A stretch of DNA of 64,000 nt from Cytophagaceae bacterium (GTDB lineage Bacteria; Bacteroidota; Bacteroidia; Cytophagales; Cytophagaceae): positions 1-64,000 of the forward strand of contig JALONH010000006.1 in NCBI GenBank assembly GCA_025455005.1, in the 5' to 3' direction. Position 1 is the first letter of the stretch. Each line of letters opens with the position of its first letter. The notes beneath the pieces are model-generated. The model was not told where the DNA came from. It did not search any database and saw only the letters and a program-made list of their open reading frames with translations. The translations under genes were made by a program, and so were the position numbers. Of the stretch, positions 26,152-37,085 are shown in pieces.

Positions 26152-27268
26152 ATAGGAATCAAACCGGCACCTTTACATATTCTCCTTGTTGTTGTTCTGT
26201 TGCTCCTCTCTTTTAATTCAGTGTACAGTCAGAATTAAATTGTAAATCCCGGAGCGGAATTGCCGCTTATTGGAAATGGATGGAGGGTATTTTTAATCCT
26301 TCTCATCCTGTCACATCCATTCATTGGACGAATGCTAAGCCTCTACAGGAGGTGTTGCTCCTAGATCTGGAACGCAACATTTTTATGCAGGGGGACAATT
26401 CCAATGGCAATTATTATCTATATCAAGATGTAAATGTTAGTGAATACTCCGGTGCGATAGATGGAGGAACGGCTTCTTTTCAATTTAGCTATTGGTTTCG
26501 AACGTATAACTTTAACAATGACAAAGGAAGAGTAACCGTTCCATATTTAGATGCTTCCTATACAGTACTGACAGCTTATAACTCCCCCAATTTGACCAAC
26601 CTGTTTTCTTGGACAACATATTCCGATACTCGCACTGCTCCATAAGGTACTCAAACGATATGAATTAGTTGTATGCCGATCGCATCAGCGGAACGGCGGC
26701 TGATGCATATTTCGACGACCTACTGCTCACTACAACAGCCCCTCTGCCATTGGAATGGATACAATTAACCGGCGAGTTCTTATCCTCTGGCAAGGCTCTG
26801 ATCCAATGGTCGACCTCATCCAGCAAAGAAGTGAAATACTATGTATTATATGAAGAAAATGAAGTAGGAGAGCGTACAGCGCTGGACACAATTCTGGTGG
26901 GGTATACCTATCAAAACACAATACATCAATATAGCCATCTTATACAACCAACGTTGCGTCATCAATCCTATGTCAACATAACCTTAACGACAATTTCGTT
27001 TGATGGAACAGAAACTCTCGCCGGTCAATTGATAGTAAACGTTCTTCCCGGTTCCGTTTTGCTTTTCCCCAATCCATGCAGCAAAAGCGATATTGTTCAT
27101 TTCATTTCCGATACCCATTATTCGATTCGAATTCTAAACCTATTGGGAGAAGTGCGTTATATAGGAAATTCAGCTTTCCCTATTCAGACAGAGGGATGGT
27201 CGGCCGGAATGTATGTCATTTATTGTATCGATGCTCCATTAGCACCTTTAAAACTTGTCATTGAATAA
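26152..27268 (+). pseudogene. Decayed secreted protein with T9SS C-terminal sorting domain
   Basis: Remains of a secreted protein of about 370 residues. Pieces in order are: a signal peptide (HILLVVVLLLLSFNS to SQN); the mature N-terminus IVNPGAELPLIGNGW; a beta-sandwich domain (YLYQDVNVSEYSGAIDGGTA, SDTRTAP, YADRISGTAADAYFDDLLLT); and a C-terminal sorting domain (LLFPNPCSKSDIVHF, GWSAGMYVIY, LKLVIE) that would direct export by SprA. Lesions are a TAA at 26236, a frameshift near 26275-26285, TAA at 26643, TGA at 26661 and a 2-nt frameshift at about 26667. No ATG is found at the signal-peptide start (ATA at 26152), so the start codon may also be lost. A functional short C-terminal fragment is unlikely without export signals. 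Confidence 0.8.
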
Positions 27269-27296
27269 TTTTTAAAAATCCTAATGGGACCAGAGT

Positions 27297-28538
27297 TTAC
27301 CATTCGTTTTGAAATTGGGTGATTAATTGAAACACGTCGGTATAGTGCGTTAAACGTAGTGTTTCCGGTTTGTCGAACACATCATGGTAATAAGCAATAC
27401 CACCAAGTGTATAGAGAAAAAAACAAGGGACCTTATGAAGATAAAAAGGATAGTGATCTGAATTTGCTGCCGGTCCTCTGGTTTTTATAAACGGTAAGCC
27501 CTTAGATTGATTATTAATTTGTTTAATTCGTTCTACTTCCGCAGGATAAAGTGTACCATTTACTAACATGATTCCCTCTTCACCTGTACCGACTAAATCT
27601 AAATTAAACAGAAACCGGATTTGAGGTAAAACAGGTATATGTTCTTCTACCCAACGAGTTGATCCTTTTAATCCTGCTTCTTCACCGGCAAATAAAAGAA
27701 ACAATATGGAATATTTTGGAGGATGTGTTGTAAAATAATTAATCCATTCTAACACCATACTCACGCCGCTTGCATTATCGTTTGCCCCCGGGAAATAGGT
27801 TGAATTTCCCATGGCGCCTAAGTGATCATAATGCGCGGAAAAAACGATAAAACTATCTTTTACTTGAGTCCCTTCTATCTTGCCTACTATATTTTGGGCA
27901 TTATGTTGAACTACTGCTTGTTCTACGTCCCAATGCAAGTGCGTAAGTTTTCTACTCCATTTACTTTGTTTACATTCGAATACAACTGTAGGAAATACTT
28001 GATCCGATAAACCCATTACCAATTTATCTTCTGTAAGCAACACTATACAGGCAGCTGAGTATAGCCATTGTAATCTCTGTGTATTTCCCTTTTTCATCCA
28101 TTGACTAAATATCAATTTGGGGAGAACAGCTGCTTTATTTTTTAAAGAACTATTTTTAAAACGAGAAGAATCACTTTTATCAATATAAACAATAGATGCT
28201 TTCCCTTTGCCACTATTGCTTTTAGAATGAATAATATAATCTACCCCCGGTGACCAGTTTTGTTTACCGTCTCCTAACGCCATTTCACCTTCAAAAACAT
28301 TTATAGCGTAAGTAAAAGGATGTGTATACGAGGTACCCTCAAACGGCTGCGCTCCTCTTCGTTTCATTTCTTGAACAAGCCAATCTGCTGCTCGTAGATC
28401 TCCTTTTCCACTAGCGCCTCTTCCCATGAAGTACGGGCTGCATAAGGTATCGATTGTAGCCCGCACTCTTATCATGTCTTGCCCCGATAGAGTCCAACAC
28501 GATAAAAAAAAGAATACGATACTAAAGGTGTTTTTCAC
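27297..28538 (-). CDS. M28 family zinc aminopeptidase, secreted
   Basis: A 413-aa protein with a signal peptide (residues 1-19, ending LSG). It has the M28 two-zinc site: H236 and D238 (SAHYDHLG), D254 (GANDNASG), E286-E287 (FAGEEAG), D314 (FNLDLVG) and H362 (NSDHYPF). It likely removes N-terminal residues from peptides in the periplasm or outside the cell. It overlaps the VanZ-like gene by 4 nt and is the last gene of gcvH-vanZ-M28. No terminator is visible in the 28 nt before the end of the T9SS pseudogene, which converges on it. Confidence 0.9.
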   Translation of the reverse strand: MKNTFSIVFFFLSCWTLSGQDMIRVRATIDTLCSPYFMGRGASGKGDLRAADWLVQEMKRRGAQPFEGTSYTHPFTYAINVFEGEMALGDGKQNWSPGVDYIIHSKSNSGKGKASIVYIDKSDSSRFKNSSLKNKAAVLPKLIFSQWMKKGNTQRLQWLYSAACIVLLTEDKLVMGLSDQVFPTVVFECKQSKWSRKLTHLHWDVEQAVVQHNAQNIVGKIEGTQVKDSFIVFSAHYDHLGAMGNSTYFPGANDNASGVSMVLEWINYFTTHPPKYSILFLLFAGEEAGLKGSTRWVEEHIPVLPQIRFLFNLDLVGTGEEGIMLVNGTLYPAEVERIKQINNQSKGLPFIKTRGPAANSDHYPFYLHKVPCFFLYTLGGIAYYHDVFDKPETLRLTHYTDVFQLITQFQNEW

Positions 28539-28900
28539 TTTCGTACATGAATAAAATAAGAAATAATTCCTGCTATCAATACTCCAATAGTATTTGCTAT
28601 CATATCATAAAGATCCATACTTCGATCCGGGATAAGCGATTGCATACCTTCAATGCCAATACTCCAAAGAATAGTAAACCCACCAATACTCCACCAGATA
28701 GGATGACGAGGGGATGCGGAATAGTGAACCCAACCGCGCCAACACAACCAAGCAAATATTCCAAAAATTCCGGCGTGTATTAATTTATCAAATCGAAATA
28801 ATGAAACAGATGGAATCGACTTGCCGGGTAAAAGAGTAGCTATTAAAATAAAAATTCCCCAGAGAATGGCGGGCCAGTATACTCTGAGGAATTTTTTCAT
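28535..28900 (-). CDS. VanZ family protein
   Basis: A 121-aa membrane protein with four predicted spans and the VanZ-like sequence features FDKLIHAGIFGIFAWL and a C-terminal DLYDMIANTIGVLIAG. The family is found across bacteria. Only the enterococcal founder is linked to low-level teicoplanin resistance and most members have no known role. It starts 9 nt after gcvH and overlaps the M28 gene by 4 nt. A VanZ-like gene next to gcvH and sprA is a common Bacteroidota arrangement, as far as I recall. Confidence 0.85.
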   Translation of the reverse strand: MKKFLRVYWPAILWGIFILIATLLPGKSIPSVSLFRFDKLIHAGIFGIFAWLCWRGWVHYSASPRHPIWWSIGGFTILWSIGIEGMQSLIPDRSMDLYDMIANTIGVLIAGIISYFIHVRK

Positions 28901-28909
28901 ACAATCGGA

Positions 28910-29290
28910 TTAAGCACCTATAAGTTGAGTATAGGCATCAGAAGCTAACAAAGTGTCTATATCGGATGGGCTTGATAATTCTACTTTCACTATCCAACCT
29001 GCACCATAAGGGTCAGAATTTACTAATTCCGGATTTCCTTCCAATGCTGTATTAAATTCTACTACTTTGCCGGAAACCGGCATAAACAAATCAGATACTG
29101 TTTTTACTGCTTCCACTGTTCCAAAAACTTCTTCTTTTGAGAAAGTTGTTCCTACGCTGGTGACATCTAAAAAAACGATATCGCCTAATTCTTTTTGTGC
29201 AAAATCTGTAATACCCACAACTCCAACGTTACCTTCTACTCTCACCCACTCGTGGTCTTTACTGTATTTTAATTCGCTAGGGAAATTCAT
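28910..29290 (-). CDS. gcvH: Glycine cleavage system H protein
   Basis: A 126-aa H protein that carries the lipoyl arm between the P, T and L proteins of glycine cleavage. The lipoylated lysine is K63 in [32 protein letters not shown] at the N-terminus and [13 protein letters not shown] near the end are typical. The other gcv genes are not in the window. It lies 61 nt downstream of sprA and heads the gcvH-vanZ-M28 run. A TAACTTTA-like -7 box may lie in that gap, but no convincing -33 box does. Confidence 0.96.
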   Translation of the reverse strand: MNFPSELKYSKDHEWVRVEGNVGVVGITDFAQKELGDIVFLDVTSVGTTFSKEEVFGTVEAVKTVSDLFMPVSGKVVEFNTALEGNPELVNSDPYGAGWIVKVELSSPSDIDTLLASDAYTQLIGA

Positions 29291-29351
29291 ATCAATGTTA
29301 TCTTAAAGTTAGGTCACTAAATTACTGCTTATTTTATAAAGTTAAAACAAA

Positions 29352-32300
29352 TTATGAAAGGGTGAATCGGATTTGTACCCCAAAAGCGGTAGTTGACCTA
29401 CGGAAGGACGAGGATAACCTAGGATCATTAATGGTTCGTTCAAAATAAACCATCATTATAACCCGTTGGGTAATATTGTAAGTAATAGAAGGTTTTAATT
29501 GAAAATTTAAATTACCAGCCGTAATAGTTGTATTTTCATCTAACTTTCTTTGGAATGTTACCTGATCCCGAATGGTCAAATCAAACCGAATATTGAGTTC
29601 ATTTTTCAAAAATTTACTCTGACCACCTGTTAAAAATTTAGGAATTTTCACATCTTTTCTCGCCATACCGATTCCGAAAACATATTCTCGAGATAAGTCT
29701 TCTCTCATTTGACCGTTATTCAAACCTAATGACAAATTTCGTATTCGCTTGTATTCAAATCGATACGTTATTTTATTTTTAGTTCTGGCGTTGATACCTA
29801 TTAAAGGAGAAAAGGCTTCTTGAATAGCTACTTCATTTATCACATAAAGGGGTACAATGGTTCCGAAATTATTTAAAGAATCTCCAATCCCGGGATCTAA
29901 AAAGCCTGTGCCCGGTCGAATAAGATCCGGTCCATATTTTAATGATGAGGTATAACTTCCTACTCTATAGGTAGAAGTATAGGCATGCGACAAGGTAATC
30001 GATTGGAAGTTTTTCTTAAATGGTCCTACTTTAGACAATCCATTATAATCGATTCTCCAATTGGGCAAAGGTACTTTTGGGAAAGAATTTAACGCAACTT
30101 TAGAAGGGTCTTTACCTGAGTAGGCTGCAATAAAAGCCGGGATTAATACATCTTGTGATTTCTCATCCAAATTGGCATTACCATAGCGTTCTAATATTTC
30201 TGTACGGTATGATTTGAAACGTTCCCAGTTTTGAGATGAATTCGGATCAAGTGAACCGCCGGCTTTACTATCAAACGTAGAAAGAATTGAAATAAAAGAG
30301 GCGGAATAATTACCATTTCTAAGTGGATTATTCGATACATATTCTGTTCCCGAAGAATCGATACGATATAATTCAGAGTAACTGCTGACATTCGTACGTT
30401 TCGCATCTAATTGAATTTTTAAATCTTTAGTAGGTTCAATATTAGCCCTCAACGTAATAGTTTGGCTATACGCTTGAGTAAAGGGTGTGTTTAAAGATTT
30501 AGAGGTCGCAATCATACCTTCTTGAGCCGCTTTTAATCTAAAATTGGGATCTTGTGAGCCCAACACAAAAGGCAGCATAGTATTAATGGCTTCCGGATCT
30601 TGTATACCGAAGGCTTTGGGGATAGGAGTAAAACCGCCAACTTGAGTGCCTTCTGCGACGGTATAGGAACCATTCACGCTCTTTACCATCATCATGGTTC
30701 GTAAGGCTGTTTTTAATGCTTTGTTTTCCGGTTTGGGTTTCGTCGTGTCAGAAGGATCGGGTTTCACAGCAGGTCCATTTTTAACCGGAGGTTTTGGATT
30801 ATTTATGGCACTTAGAAATTTAGATTTAGCATAGAGTTTATCTAAATCTATTTTACCATTTAAAGTATTATCTCGTTTATTCGTTAATAAATTCCCTAGA
30901 GTATCCCGCTGCCTCAAAGCGCCGGAAGTCCATACCATGCTTCCTGTGTACCGATAATCACCGCTTAACCAATTTAAAGATTTCACTTTATCAAATGGCA
31001 TTTTGTAGGTAAACCCTACCATTTGATCATAATTTTTCAAACGGCCTAAACGCATTAAATTACTCATCAAGGAGTCTTTATAAGCCTGATCACCCGGAGC
31101 GCGATTGGGTTCGTCAACTATGGCGTATGCATTTGCTTTATAATCTATGGTTATCGACTTTGTAAAATTCCACATCATACCGTAAGTACGATTAAAATTG
31201 AATGATTTTTCAAACAATGCTCGTTGTGCGGGGGTTAAAGGACCGGACTGGAAATATTGTGTTTTCGTCAATCTTCGATCTAAATCTGTTTTAAAAATTA
31301 ATTGACTCGGGAATAAGGTGAAATTTGTTTCTTTTATGAATTGTTGAAACGGATTTTTACTTTCTTCCATGTTTTTAAATGGCTGATAACTCTTACCTGT
31401 TTTAGAGAAGGTATATCCTAAAGAGCCTTTATAATTTTTGAAGTAATACTCTTTAATTTCATAACTCGTTCGTTTGATTTCTGAGTATCCCAAACTTAAT
31501 GTAAGATTTTCAACATCATAAAAATGTTTTTTTGCATCCGCTCGGGTTTTGATTTTTTGAATATTGGTAAAGTTAATGGCTCTAGTAGTAGTTTGATCGA
31601 GAATTAAATCTCTATATGTATTGGGGTCATCTGCGGCATTAATAGATTTTTTTATATCGACATCGGGATTCAGCGGATCATACTCCGGTGAAATAATTTT
31701 TTTATTATATCCTAGGTACATGGGCAATTTCAACCCAACTTTAGGCGGAATAAACTTATCTAAATTTATAGTTGTATTAAAACCATACTCTAAGGTATTA
31801 TTTCGTTCGCGTTGAGATGTTTTTTGATCTAAGTTACCAAAGCCGGCCGATGTATACCGTATTGAACTGTTGACGTTAGCAAAGTCCGCTAGTTTTAAAT
31901 TAAGTTTAGCGGCATAGGCATAGGATGATTTCGTAACATAACCGGTAGCCCGTAATTCATTCGTCCAAATACATAAGGACATGGGAACTTTATCATCAAT
32001 AGGATTTTTAATACCTAACATGATGGTCACTACAGAGGACATATCCGGATTACCGACGACAATTATATTTTTACCTTCATACGTTCGCCTAAAAACATTA
32101 GTCAAATTCCCTCCGGCAGCATTGCGTTCCAGTTTTGTATTAATCAACACATCTATTGGGATCTTAATCGTGTTTTCCGATCGCCAGACAGCATTAGGGT
32201 CAGTAGTATTAATAGGAGACGTGAAAAATAAGGGAACTTCTATTTCATAGTAATTATCTTTATAATCAGTACCTAATCGGATAAAGGCAACGGCTTTACC

Positions 32301-35300
32301 ATCTGCTATATTTTGAGTGGTTTCCGCATGGATGAACATTTCAATGTTTTCATAATTGATAAGATTCAAATTTGTATTCTTGAATACCGCTCTAGCACTT
32401 CCATCTTTTATATCTTGAATACATAGTCTCAAAGATTGTTCATTGATGCGTCGATTGACTGTAGAAGTAGCATCAAAATCCCTATTAAAATCCGGAGGTA
32501 AAACATACGGCGTTGAATTCCCATCAGTAGTTCCGTTTTCCTCTATATTCACGGTGGACACTTCTATAATACTAGGGTCCGGTTCAAGCACTACCCCTGC
32601 TCCTTTCTCGTTAATATCATCCGGTTGATACACCCTCCATTGATTGGCAACAAGTTGTAATTGTGCCATACGTAACACAACAGGAGATTTAAATCCGGTA
32701 ACATACATTCGAATAAATTTTATGGATTTAAACCCGTTGATGTTACCCACAACATTATCAGGTGTTCGAATGGGTACTCTAAATTGATACCATACTACAT
32801 CTTCAGGGGGGGATCCATCTTCAAATTGTATGGTTGTAGGTCGCGCACTTACGATATAGTTGTCTCCTACTCTAAATTGAGTTGGATCAATATCTATTTC
32901 GTATTCATAGTATTCATCCACCGTATTGAGTGCATTATCGGCATTTAAGTCCTCATTATCCGGTAAGTTTGAATTGGCTGGGGTTACAGATGATCCGGAA
33001 TTTACAGGAGAGTTATTTTCTAAGCCGTTATAGTTTTTATAACGTTGCAAAATTGTGAGTTGATTTTGATCTTGCTCATCTCCCAAATAAAATGAAAAAT
33101 TATCGGTTGAGATATCATTCAACATTCTGTCTCGAGCAACCGGATCTAAGACAGATGCATTTACAGCTGTTACATAACCTACAAACTTATTCAATTCGTC
33201 TGCATTATTAAGACCATCTAAACCTATATCTTGTGCTTCTCGAGCACCGCTTGTATTATCAAAGGCATCTGTTAAGAATTGTTGGTTGGTCACTCTACCC
33301 CAAGCCGTCTCGTCTGTATTGGTAGGGATTTGAGCAGGGTTTACCGGTAAACCATTTTCGAATGCTTGCTTCCCATCTTTCATAACATCTTCTGAAATAC
33401 TCCCTAAGTTGATGTATAACTTACCATTATTGGTATTATCAAAAGGCACTCCATCAATGGCGGTATGAGCAAAGGCCGGATTCGTATTGATATATGGACT
33501 GAGTAACCAAAACTCTACATATTGAATATTGGCATTATCAAAATCGATATCGCTTCGGATTTCTCTAGTTATACCTGCCCAATTTTGAGTTGGAGCCGTT
33601 AAATTACCGGTATTCGTCATGGTGGGGTTGTAATTATAAGGCCCCCTCTCGCTTGGATAATAAGCCAAATCGAGTGTTACAATATTCGTTACAGCGATAT
33701 TGGGATCTTGATTCGGATACAACTCCCGTTGGGTTACGTTCCGTTCATAATGGTTCGCTATATTTTCAAAACTTAAATAATTGGGTAATCCATTATTCGG
33801 TCTATAAAAGACATTGTCGATGTTATACCAAGCCATTTTGGCCCTACGATACATATAGTTTAAGGTATCGCTTGTATGTTCTGCAAATCGAACTGGGGTA
33901 GATGAAATTCTCCATTTGATAGGAGAACGTGTTAAGTCGTAGGGTGTTCGAGCACCTTCAAAATCATCAATAAAGGCGGTACCCCCATCCCCTCCATTTC
34001 GGTCCACGATTTTATTATAGCCGGGAATAAAGTGTGCATATTCTCCTTGGAAATTAATATTCGAAGGGGCTTTCGTTTCTACTATTGGAAGTGCGTCGAC
34101 GATACGAGTAAGCACTCTAGAGTCTTTGCGAATAGCAGCATCTAAACCTACGATAGTATTGGCAGCCGGCTCATCTCCGATATTAACACGTGTTATATTG
34201 GGAGCTTCGTTGGAGTGTAAAATTGTACCTCCAAAAATCATGTCTTTATTGACTTTATAGTCGAAGCGAGTACCCATAAAGGATTTTCGGCGAAAATTAA
34301 ATAAGTCTTGCTTTTCAAATCGGATTCGGATTTCTTGTCCGGAGCTCAAGACGGCTTCATTTAATATTTTTATTCTTCCTAAATTATAATCTACTGTATA
34401 ATCAGTACCTTCTACCAACGTAATACTTCCGGCAATTACAGTTACGGATTTGGGAGCGATATTAATCCCGGGTAAAACTATTTCATTTGCAGTACCAGCG
34501 TTATACCTTCCTTTAAAAAAGTATTTATTTTTACTTGCGATTTGTTGGGCGTCGCTTTGTGTAGAATCATACAATTCAAAAAATACATACTTGTTTTTCA
34601 ATTCTTGTTCGGTAGCATCAAACATTTTGTCCATCGTAGACCCGAACGGTTCAAGAACGGGGAATATGATACGACCATTTTTTGAGTCTATGGTAATACC
34701 TTCCAAATAATCAAAATTACCATCCGGAGCCGGATCATTTTGTGGGTTCAAAGAATCCAAGCCACAAATTTGTAATAAGGGTACGTCTTTTGTGCGGTTA
34801 CCTTCTTGTAAAGTAGGCAAGTCTGCTCCTGTTATATCATCTTTATAAATTATTCTAAACTGAAAATTATCGCGTACCAAGTTGGTCGTACCCAATTGAT
34901 AAATATTTTTCATCATTAAATCCCATGTTGGAAGTCGCGTTTTAACGGAAGGGGGTTTTAGCATTTTCAACACCACTAAACTATCGGATCCTTGATTTTG
35001 ATAATCTTCTGATGTTTCCCCTACTTTTTTAGGTGTTACATCACCGTTTAGAGTATATTCATATGAAACCAATAAGGCTTCATCATTTCGCAAACGAGTT
35101 TGAAGCGATATATAACCCAATTGTTCATTAAATGTGAATTCATTCGCATTCAACTTACGAGCACTCTTAAGGAATGTATAATCGGTCCCATTTTCTAGAC
35201 CTAATGTTTGCAAATTGGAATTAATGGATTGTTCGGTTCGGAAGGTTTCTACCTGTTGGTATAACGTATTGGCTGCATTATCACTAGGTGTTGTAGCCGA

Positions 35301-36482
35301 TACTACAGGATTTACAAACTGTGGTCGATACAAATCTGTCGCATTCTCTCCCAAATCCATATATCCGACTACGTTTCGTGTATTAACAGTCGTATTATTC
35401 CGATTGGTAACATATACTTCCACTCTACTAATCCGGTAAGGAGAATTAACAAAGGGAAGGTTGGCTAAATTAGCTTCGTATCTATCTCTAAAATATTGAG
35501 AAAGGAAAAAGTGTTTATAATCTTCATATAAATCTCCTTTAATTTCAAAGTTTCGCCCTTGACCACCTCCGGATATTTTAAGTTCGTCTACTTTACCATC
35601 TTGTCGGGCAATAACCGAGGTTACGGACATGCGGCCAAATTGTAATTTAGTTTTAAAACCAAATAAATTTTGAGGCCCTGTCATTAAAGAGCTATTTAAA
35701 GGCATACTGACCCGACCTACTTCAATCGCTTGAATGATGTCCTCTTCAAAGGCAGTGTATTGTACTTTGATGTTATTTTGAAATTCAAACGCTGCCTTGG
35801 TATCCCAATTGACGGTGATTTTTAATTTTTCCCCAATCTTTCCTATTAAGTTCATCGAAATTTGTTGGTCAAAATCAAAATTACCTACGCGTTGTTGACG
35901 GATGGGTAACTGCGGATTATTCACGCGTTGCCATATTGCTTTAAAATCCAGCGTCACTAAACCATTAGGACGTATATCTACATAATCACTACCAAAAACA
36001 TTACCCAATCCAGGGGTGTGAATTTTAAGCGATGTAGGTCCTGTTTGTTTGGCTTTTGCCTTATCAGATGTTTGAGTAGCGCTTTTTTGTCGCCAATACT
36101 CTTGAATCATTTGTTGATTTTTGTACCGATAAAATTCTTCAAAGGTCATGTAGGTTTCCGGACGATAATCCATGTTACCCATTTTTTCTTTGATAACATA
36201 ATTACCTGTAGCTGTATCGAGTTCTACTTCACGTTGTACGTTATCCGGATCATTTAACTCGAAGTTAGAGCGGGATGGATTATTTAAAGGGTCTCCCTGA
36301 CGATCCGGAGGAGTGTACGTCGGCCTTCTAGGATTAGTGGGTTTGGTGGTATCCGGGGGTGAAATAAAAGTATGAAATGATCGAACGAAATCAACAGAAT
36401 TTCCCTTTACGGTAGATATCCAACCTACTGCACCGGCAACAAATGCAAATGAAAATACAATATTTAAAATTCTAGTGTTCAA
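29352..36482 (-). CDS. sprA: T9SS outer-membrane translocon SprA
   Basis: A 2376-aa SprA (SOV homologue), the giant outer-membrane beta-barrel through which T9SS cargo leaves the cell; it was first found through gliding mutants. The signal peptide covers about 1-28. The Pro-rich N-terminus TPPDRQGDPLNNPSRSN and the conserved KIGEKLKITVNWDTKAAF and GNFDFDQQISMNLIG segments are present. Alternating amphipathic strands run to a C-terminal barrel ending in VQIRFTLS. Length is within the family range (about 2300-2500) and the frame is intact. It follows ruvA by 9 nt. Expected cargo includes proteins with the sorting domain seen in the pseudogene at 26152. Confidence 0.97.
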   Translation of the reverse strand: MNTRILNIVFSFAFVAGAVGWISTVKGNSVDFVRSFHTFISPPDTTKPTNPRRPTYTPPDRQGDPLNNPSRSNFELNDPDNVQREVELDTATGNYVIKEKMGNMDYRPETYMTFEEFYRYKNQQMIQEYWRQKSATQTSDKAKAKQTGPTSLKIHTPGLGNVFGSDYVDIRPNGLVTLDFKAIWQRVNNPQLPIRQQRVGNFDFDQQISMNLIGKIGEKLKITVNWDTKAAFEFQNNIKVQYTAFEEDIIQAIEVGRVSMPLNSSLMTGPQNLFGFKTKLQFGRMSVTSVIARQDGKVDELKISGGGQGRNFEIKGDLYEDYKHFFLSQYFRDRYEANLANLPFVNSPYRISRVEVYVTNRNNTTVNTRNVVGYMDLGENATDLYRPQFVNPVVSATTPSDNAANTLYQQVETFRTEQSINSNLQTLGLENGTDYTFLKSARKLNANEFTFNEQLGYISLQTRLRNDEALLVSYEYTLNGDVTPKKVGETSEDYQNQGSDSLVVLKMLKPPSVKTRLPTWDLMMKNIYQLGTTNLVRDNFQFRIIYKDDITGADLPTLQEGNRTKDVPLLQICGLDSLNPQNDPAPDGNFDYLEGITIDSKNGRIIFPVLEPFGSTMDKMFDATEQELKNKYVFFELYDSTQSDAQQIASKNKYFFKGRYNAGTANEIVLPGINIAPKSVTVIAGSITLVEGTDYTVDYNLGRIKILNEAVLSSGQEIRIRFEKQDLFNFRRKSFMGTRFDYKVNKDMIFGGTILHSNEAPNITRVNIGDEPAANTIVGLDAAIRKDSRVLTRIVDALPIVETKAPSNINFQGEYAHFIPGYNKIVDRNGGDGGTAFIDDFEGARTPYDLTRSPIKWRISSTPVRFAEHTSDTLNYMYRRAKMAWYNIDNVFYRPNNGLPNYLSFENIANHYERNVTQRELYPNQDPNIAVTNIVTLDLAYYPSERGPYNYNPTMTNTGNLTAPTQNWAGITREIRSDIDFDNANIQYVEFWLLSPYINTNPAFAHTAIDGVPFDNTNNGKLYINLGSISEDVMKDGKQAFENGLPVNPAQIPTNTDETAWGRVTNQQFLTDAFDNTSGAREAQDIGLDGLNNADELNKFVGYVTAVNASVLDPVARDRMLNDISTDNFSFYLGDEQDQNQLTILQRYKNYNGLENNSPVNSGSSVTPANSNLPDNEDLNADNALNTVDEYYEYEIDIDPTQFRVGDNYIVSARPTTIQFEDGSPPEDVVWYQFRVPIRTPDNVVGNINGFKSIKFIRMYVTGFKSPVVLRMAQLQLVANQWRVYQPDDINEKGAGVVLEPDPSIIEVSTVNIEENGTTDGNSTPYVLPPDFNRDFDATSTVNRRINEQSLRLCIQDIKDGSARAVFKNTNLNLINYENIEMFIHAETTQNIADGKAVAFIRLGTDYKDNYYEIEVPLFFTSPINTTDPNAVWRSENTIKIPIDVLINTKLERNAAGGNLTNVFRRTYEGKNIIVVGNPDMSSVVTIMLGIKNPIDDKVPMSLCIWTNELRATGYVTKSSYAYAAKLNLKLADFANVNSSIRYTSAGFGNLDQKTSQRERNNTLEYGFNTTINLDKFIPPKVGLKLPMYLGYNKKIISPEYDPLNPDVDIKKSINAADDPNTYRDLILDQTTTRAINFTNIQKIKTRADAKKHFYDVENLTLSLGYSEIKRTSYEIKEYYFKNYKGSLGYTFSKTGKSYQPFKNMEESKNPFQQFIKETNFTLFPSQLIFKTDLDRRLTKTQYFQSGPLTPAQRALFEKSFNFNRTYGMMWNFTKSITIDYKANAYAIVDEPNRAPGDQAYKDSLMSNLMRLGRLKNYDQMVGFTYKMPFDKVKSLNWLSGDYRYTGSMVWTSGALRQRDTLGNLLTNKRDNTLNGKIDLDKLYAKSKFLSAINNPKPPVKNGPAVKPDPSDTTKPKPENKALKTALRTMMMVKSVNGSYTVAEGTQVGGFTPIPKAFGIQDPEAINTMLPFVLGSQDPNFRLKAAQEGMIATSKSLNTPFTQAYSQTITLRANIEPTKDLKIQLDAKRTNVSSYSELYRIDSSGTEYVSNNPLRNGNYSASFISILSTFDSKAGGSLDPNSSQNWERFKSYRTEILERYGNANLDEKSQDVLIPAFIAAYSGKDPSKVALNSFPKVPLPNWRIDYNGLSKVGPFKKNFQSITLSHAYTSTYRVGSYTSSLKYGPDLIRPGTGFLDPGIGDSLNNFGTIVPLYVINEVAIQEAFSPLIGINARTKNKITYRFEYKRIRNLSLGLNNGQMREDLSREYVFGIGMARKDVKIPKFLTGGQSKFLKNELNIRFDLTIRDQVTFQRKLDENTTITAGNLNFQLKPSITYNITQRVIMMVYFERTINDPRLSSSFRRSTTAFGVQIRFTLS

Positions 36483-36491
36483 CGTAAAAAA

Positions 36492-37085
36492 TTATGCCAT
36501 CTTCAACGCCTGTTTTATTAGTTCTTCCAGAGAAATTAGAGGGTTCTTTTTTAATAATATATCTATATTTTTTTCAGCTACTGTTCGGTTAAATCCTAAA
36601 GTCACCAATGCAGATAACGCTTCCTGGCGTATACTATTGCTTTTAGTAATAGATAAATTTTTATCTGCATCTTCGACCCAACTCTCTTTCTTCATTTTAT
36701 CCTTTAATTCTAGTACCAAACGTTGGGCTGTTTTGGCGCCTATCCCCTTAACCGCCTGAATAATACGTATATCTTCATTAATGATGGCCTGTCGAAGTTC
36801 GTCCGGTGATAAAGAAGATAATACCATCAAGGCCGTACTCGGACCGACCCCATTAACAGAAATTAGGTCTGTAAACAACTGTTTTTCTAGTGTATCAAAA
36901 AAACCATATAAGGTATGTGCGTCTTCTTTAACATGAAAATACGTAAACACTTTAGCCTTTTCAACGTCTTTTAATTTACCATATGTAGCCAATGATACTT
37001 TGACTTGGTAACCGATTCCGCCCACTTCTACAATAAGATACGTAGGATCTTTATGCGTAATACGACCGTCCAGATATACTATCAT
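36492..37085 (-). CDS. ruvA: Holliday junction branch migration protein RuvA
   Basis: A 197-aa RuvA, the tetrameric junction-binding subunit that loads RuvB. The N-terminal OB fold (YLDGRITHKDPTYLIVEVGG) is followed by two helix-hairpin-helix motifs (LISVNGVGPSTALMVL and AVKGIGAKTAQRLVLELK), and the C-terminal domain that touches RuvB covers about 145-197. It overlaps the maeB stop by 4 nt and precedes sprA by 9 nt. The maeB-ruvA-sprA order indicates co-transcription of repair and secretion genes. Confidence 0.96.
   Translation of the reverse strand: MIVYLDGRITHKDPTYLIVEVGGIGYQVKVSLATYGKLKDVEKAKVFTYFHVKEDAHTLYGFFDTLEKQLFTDLISVNGVGPSTALMVLSSLSPDELRQAIINEDIRIIQAVKGIGAKTAQRLVLELKDKMKKESWVEDADKNLSITKSNSIRQEALSALVTLGFNRTVAEKNIDILLKKNPLISLEELIKQALKMA

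Noticed and set aside
29600-36300. Numerous open frames opposite sprA
   Set aside because: They are antisense shadows in a 2376-codon gene with clear family identity.
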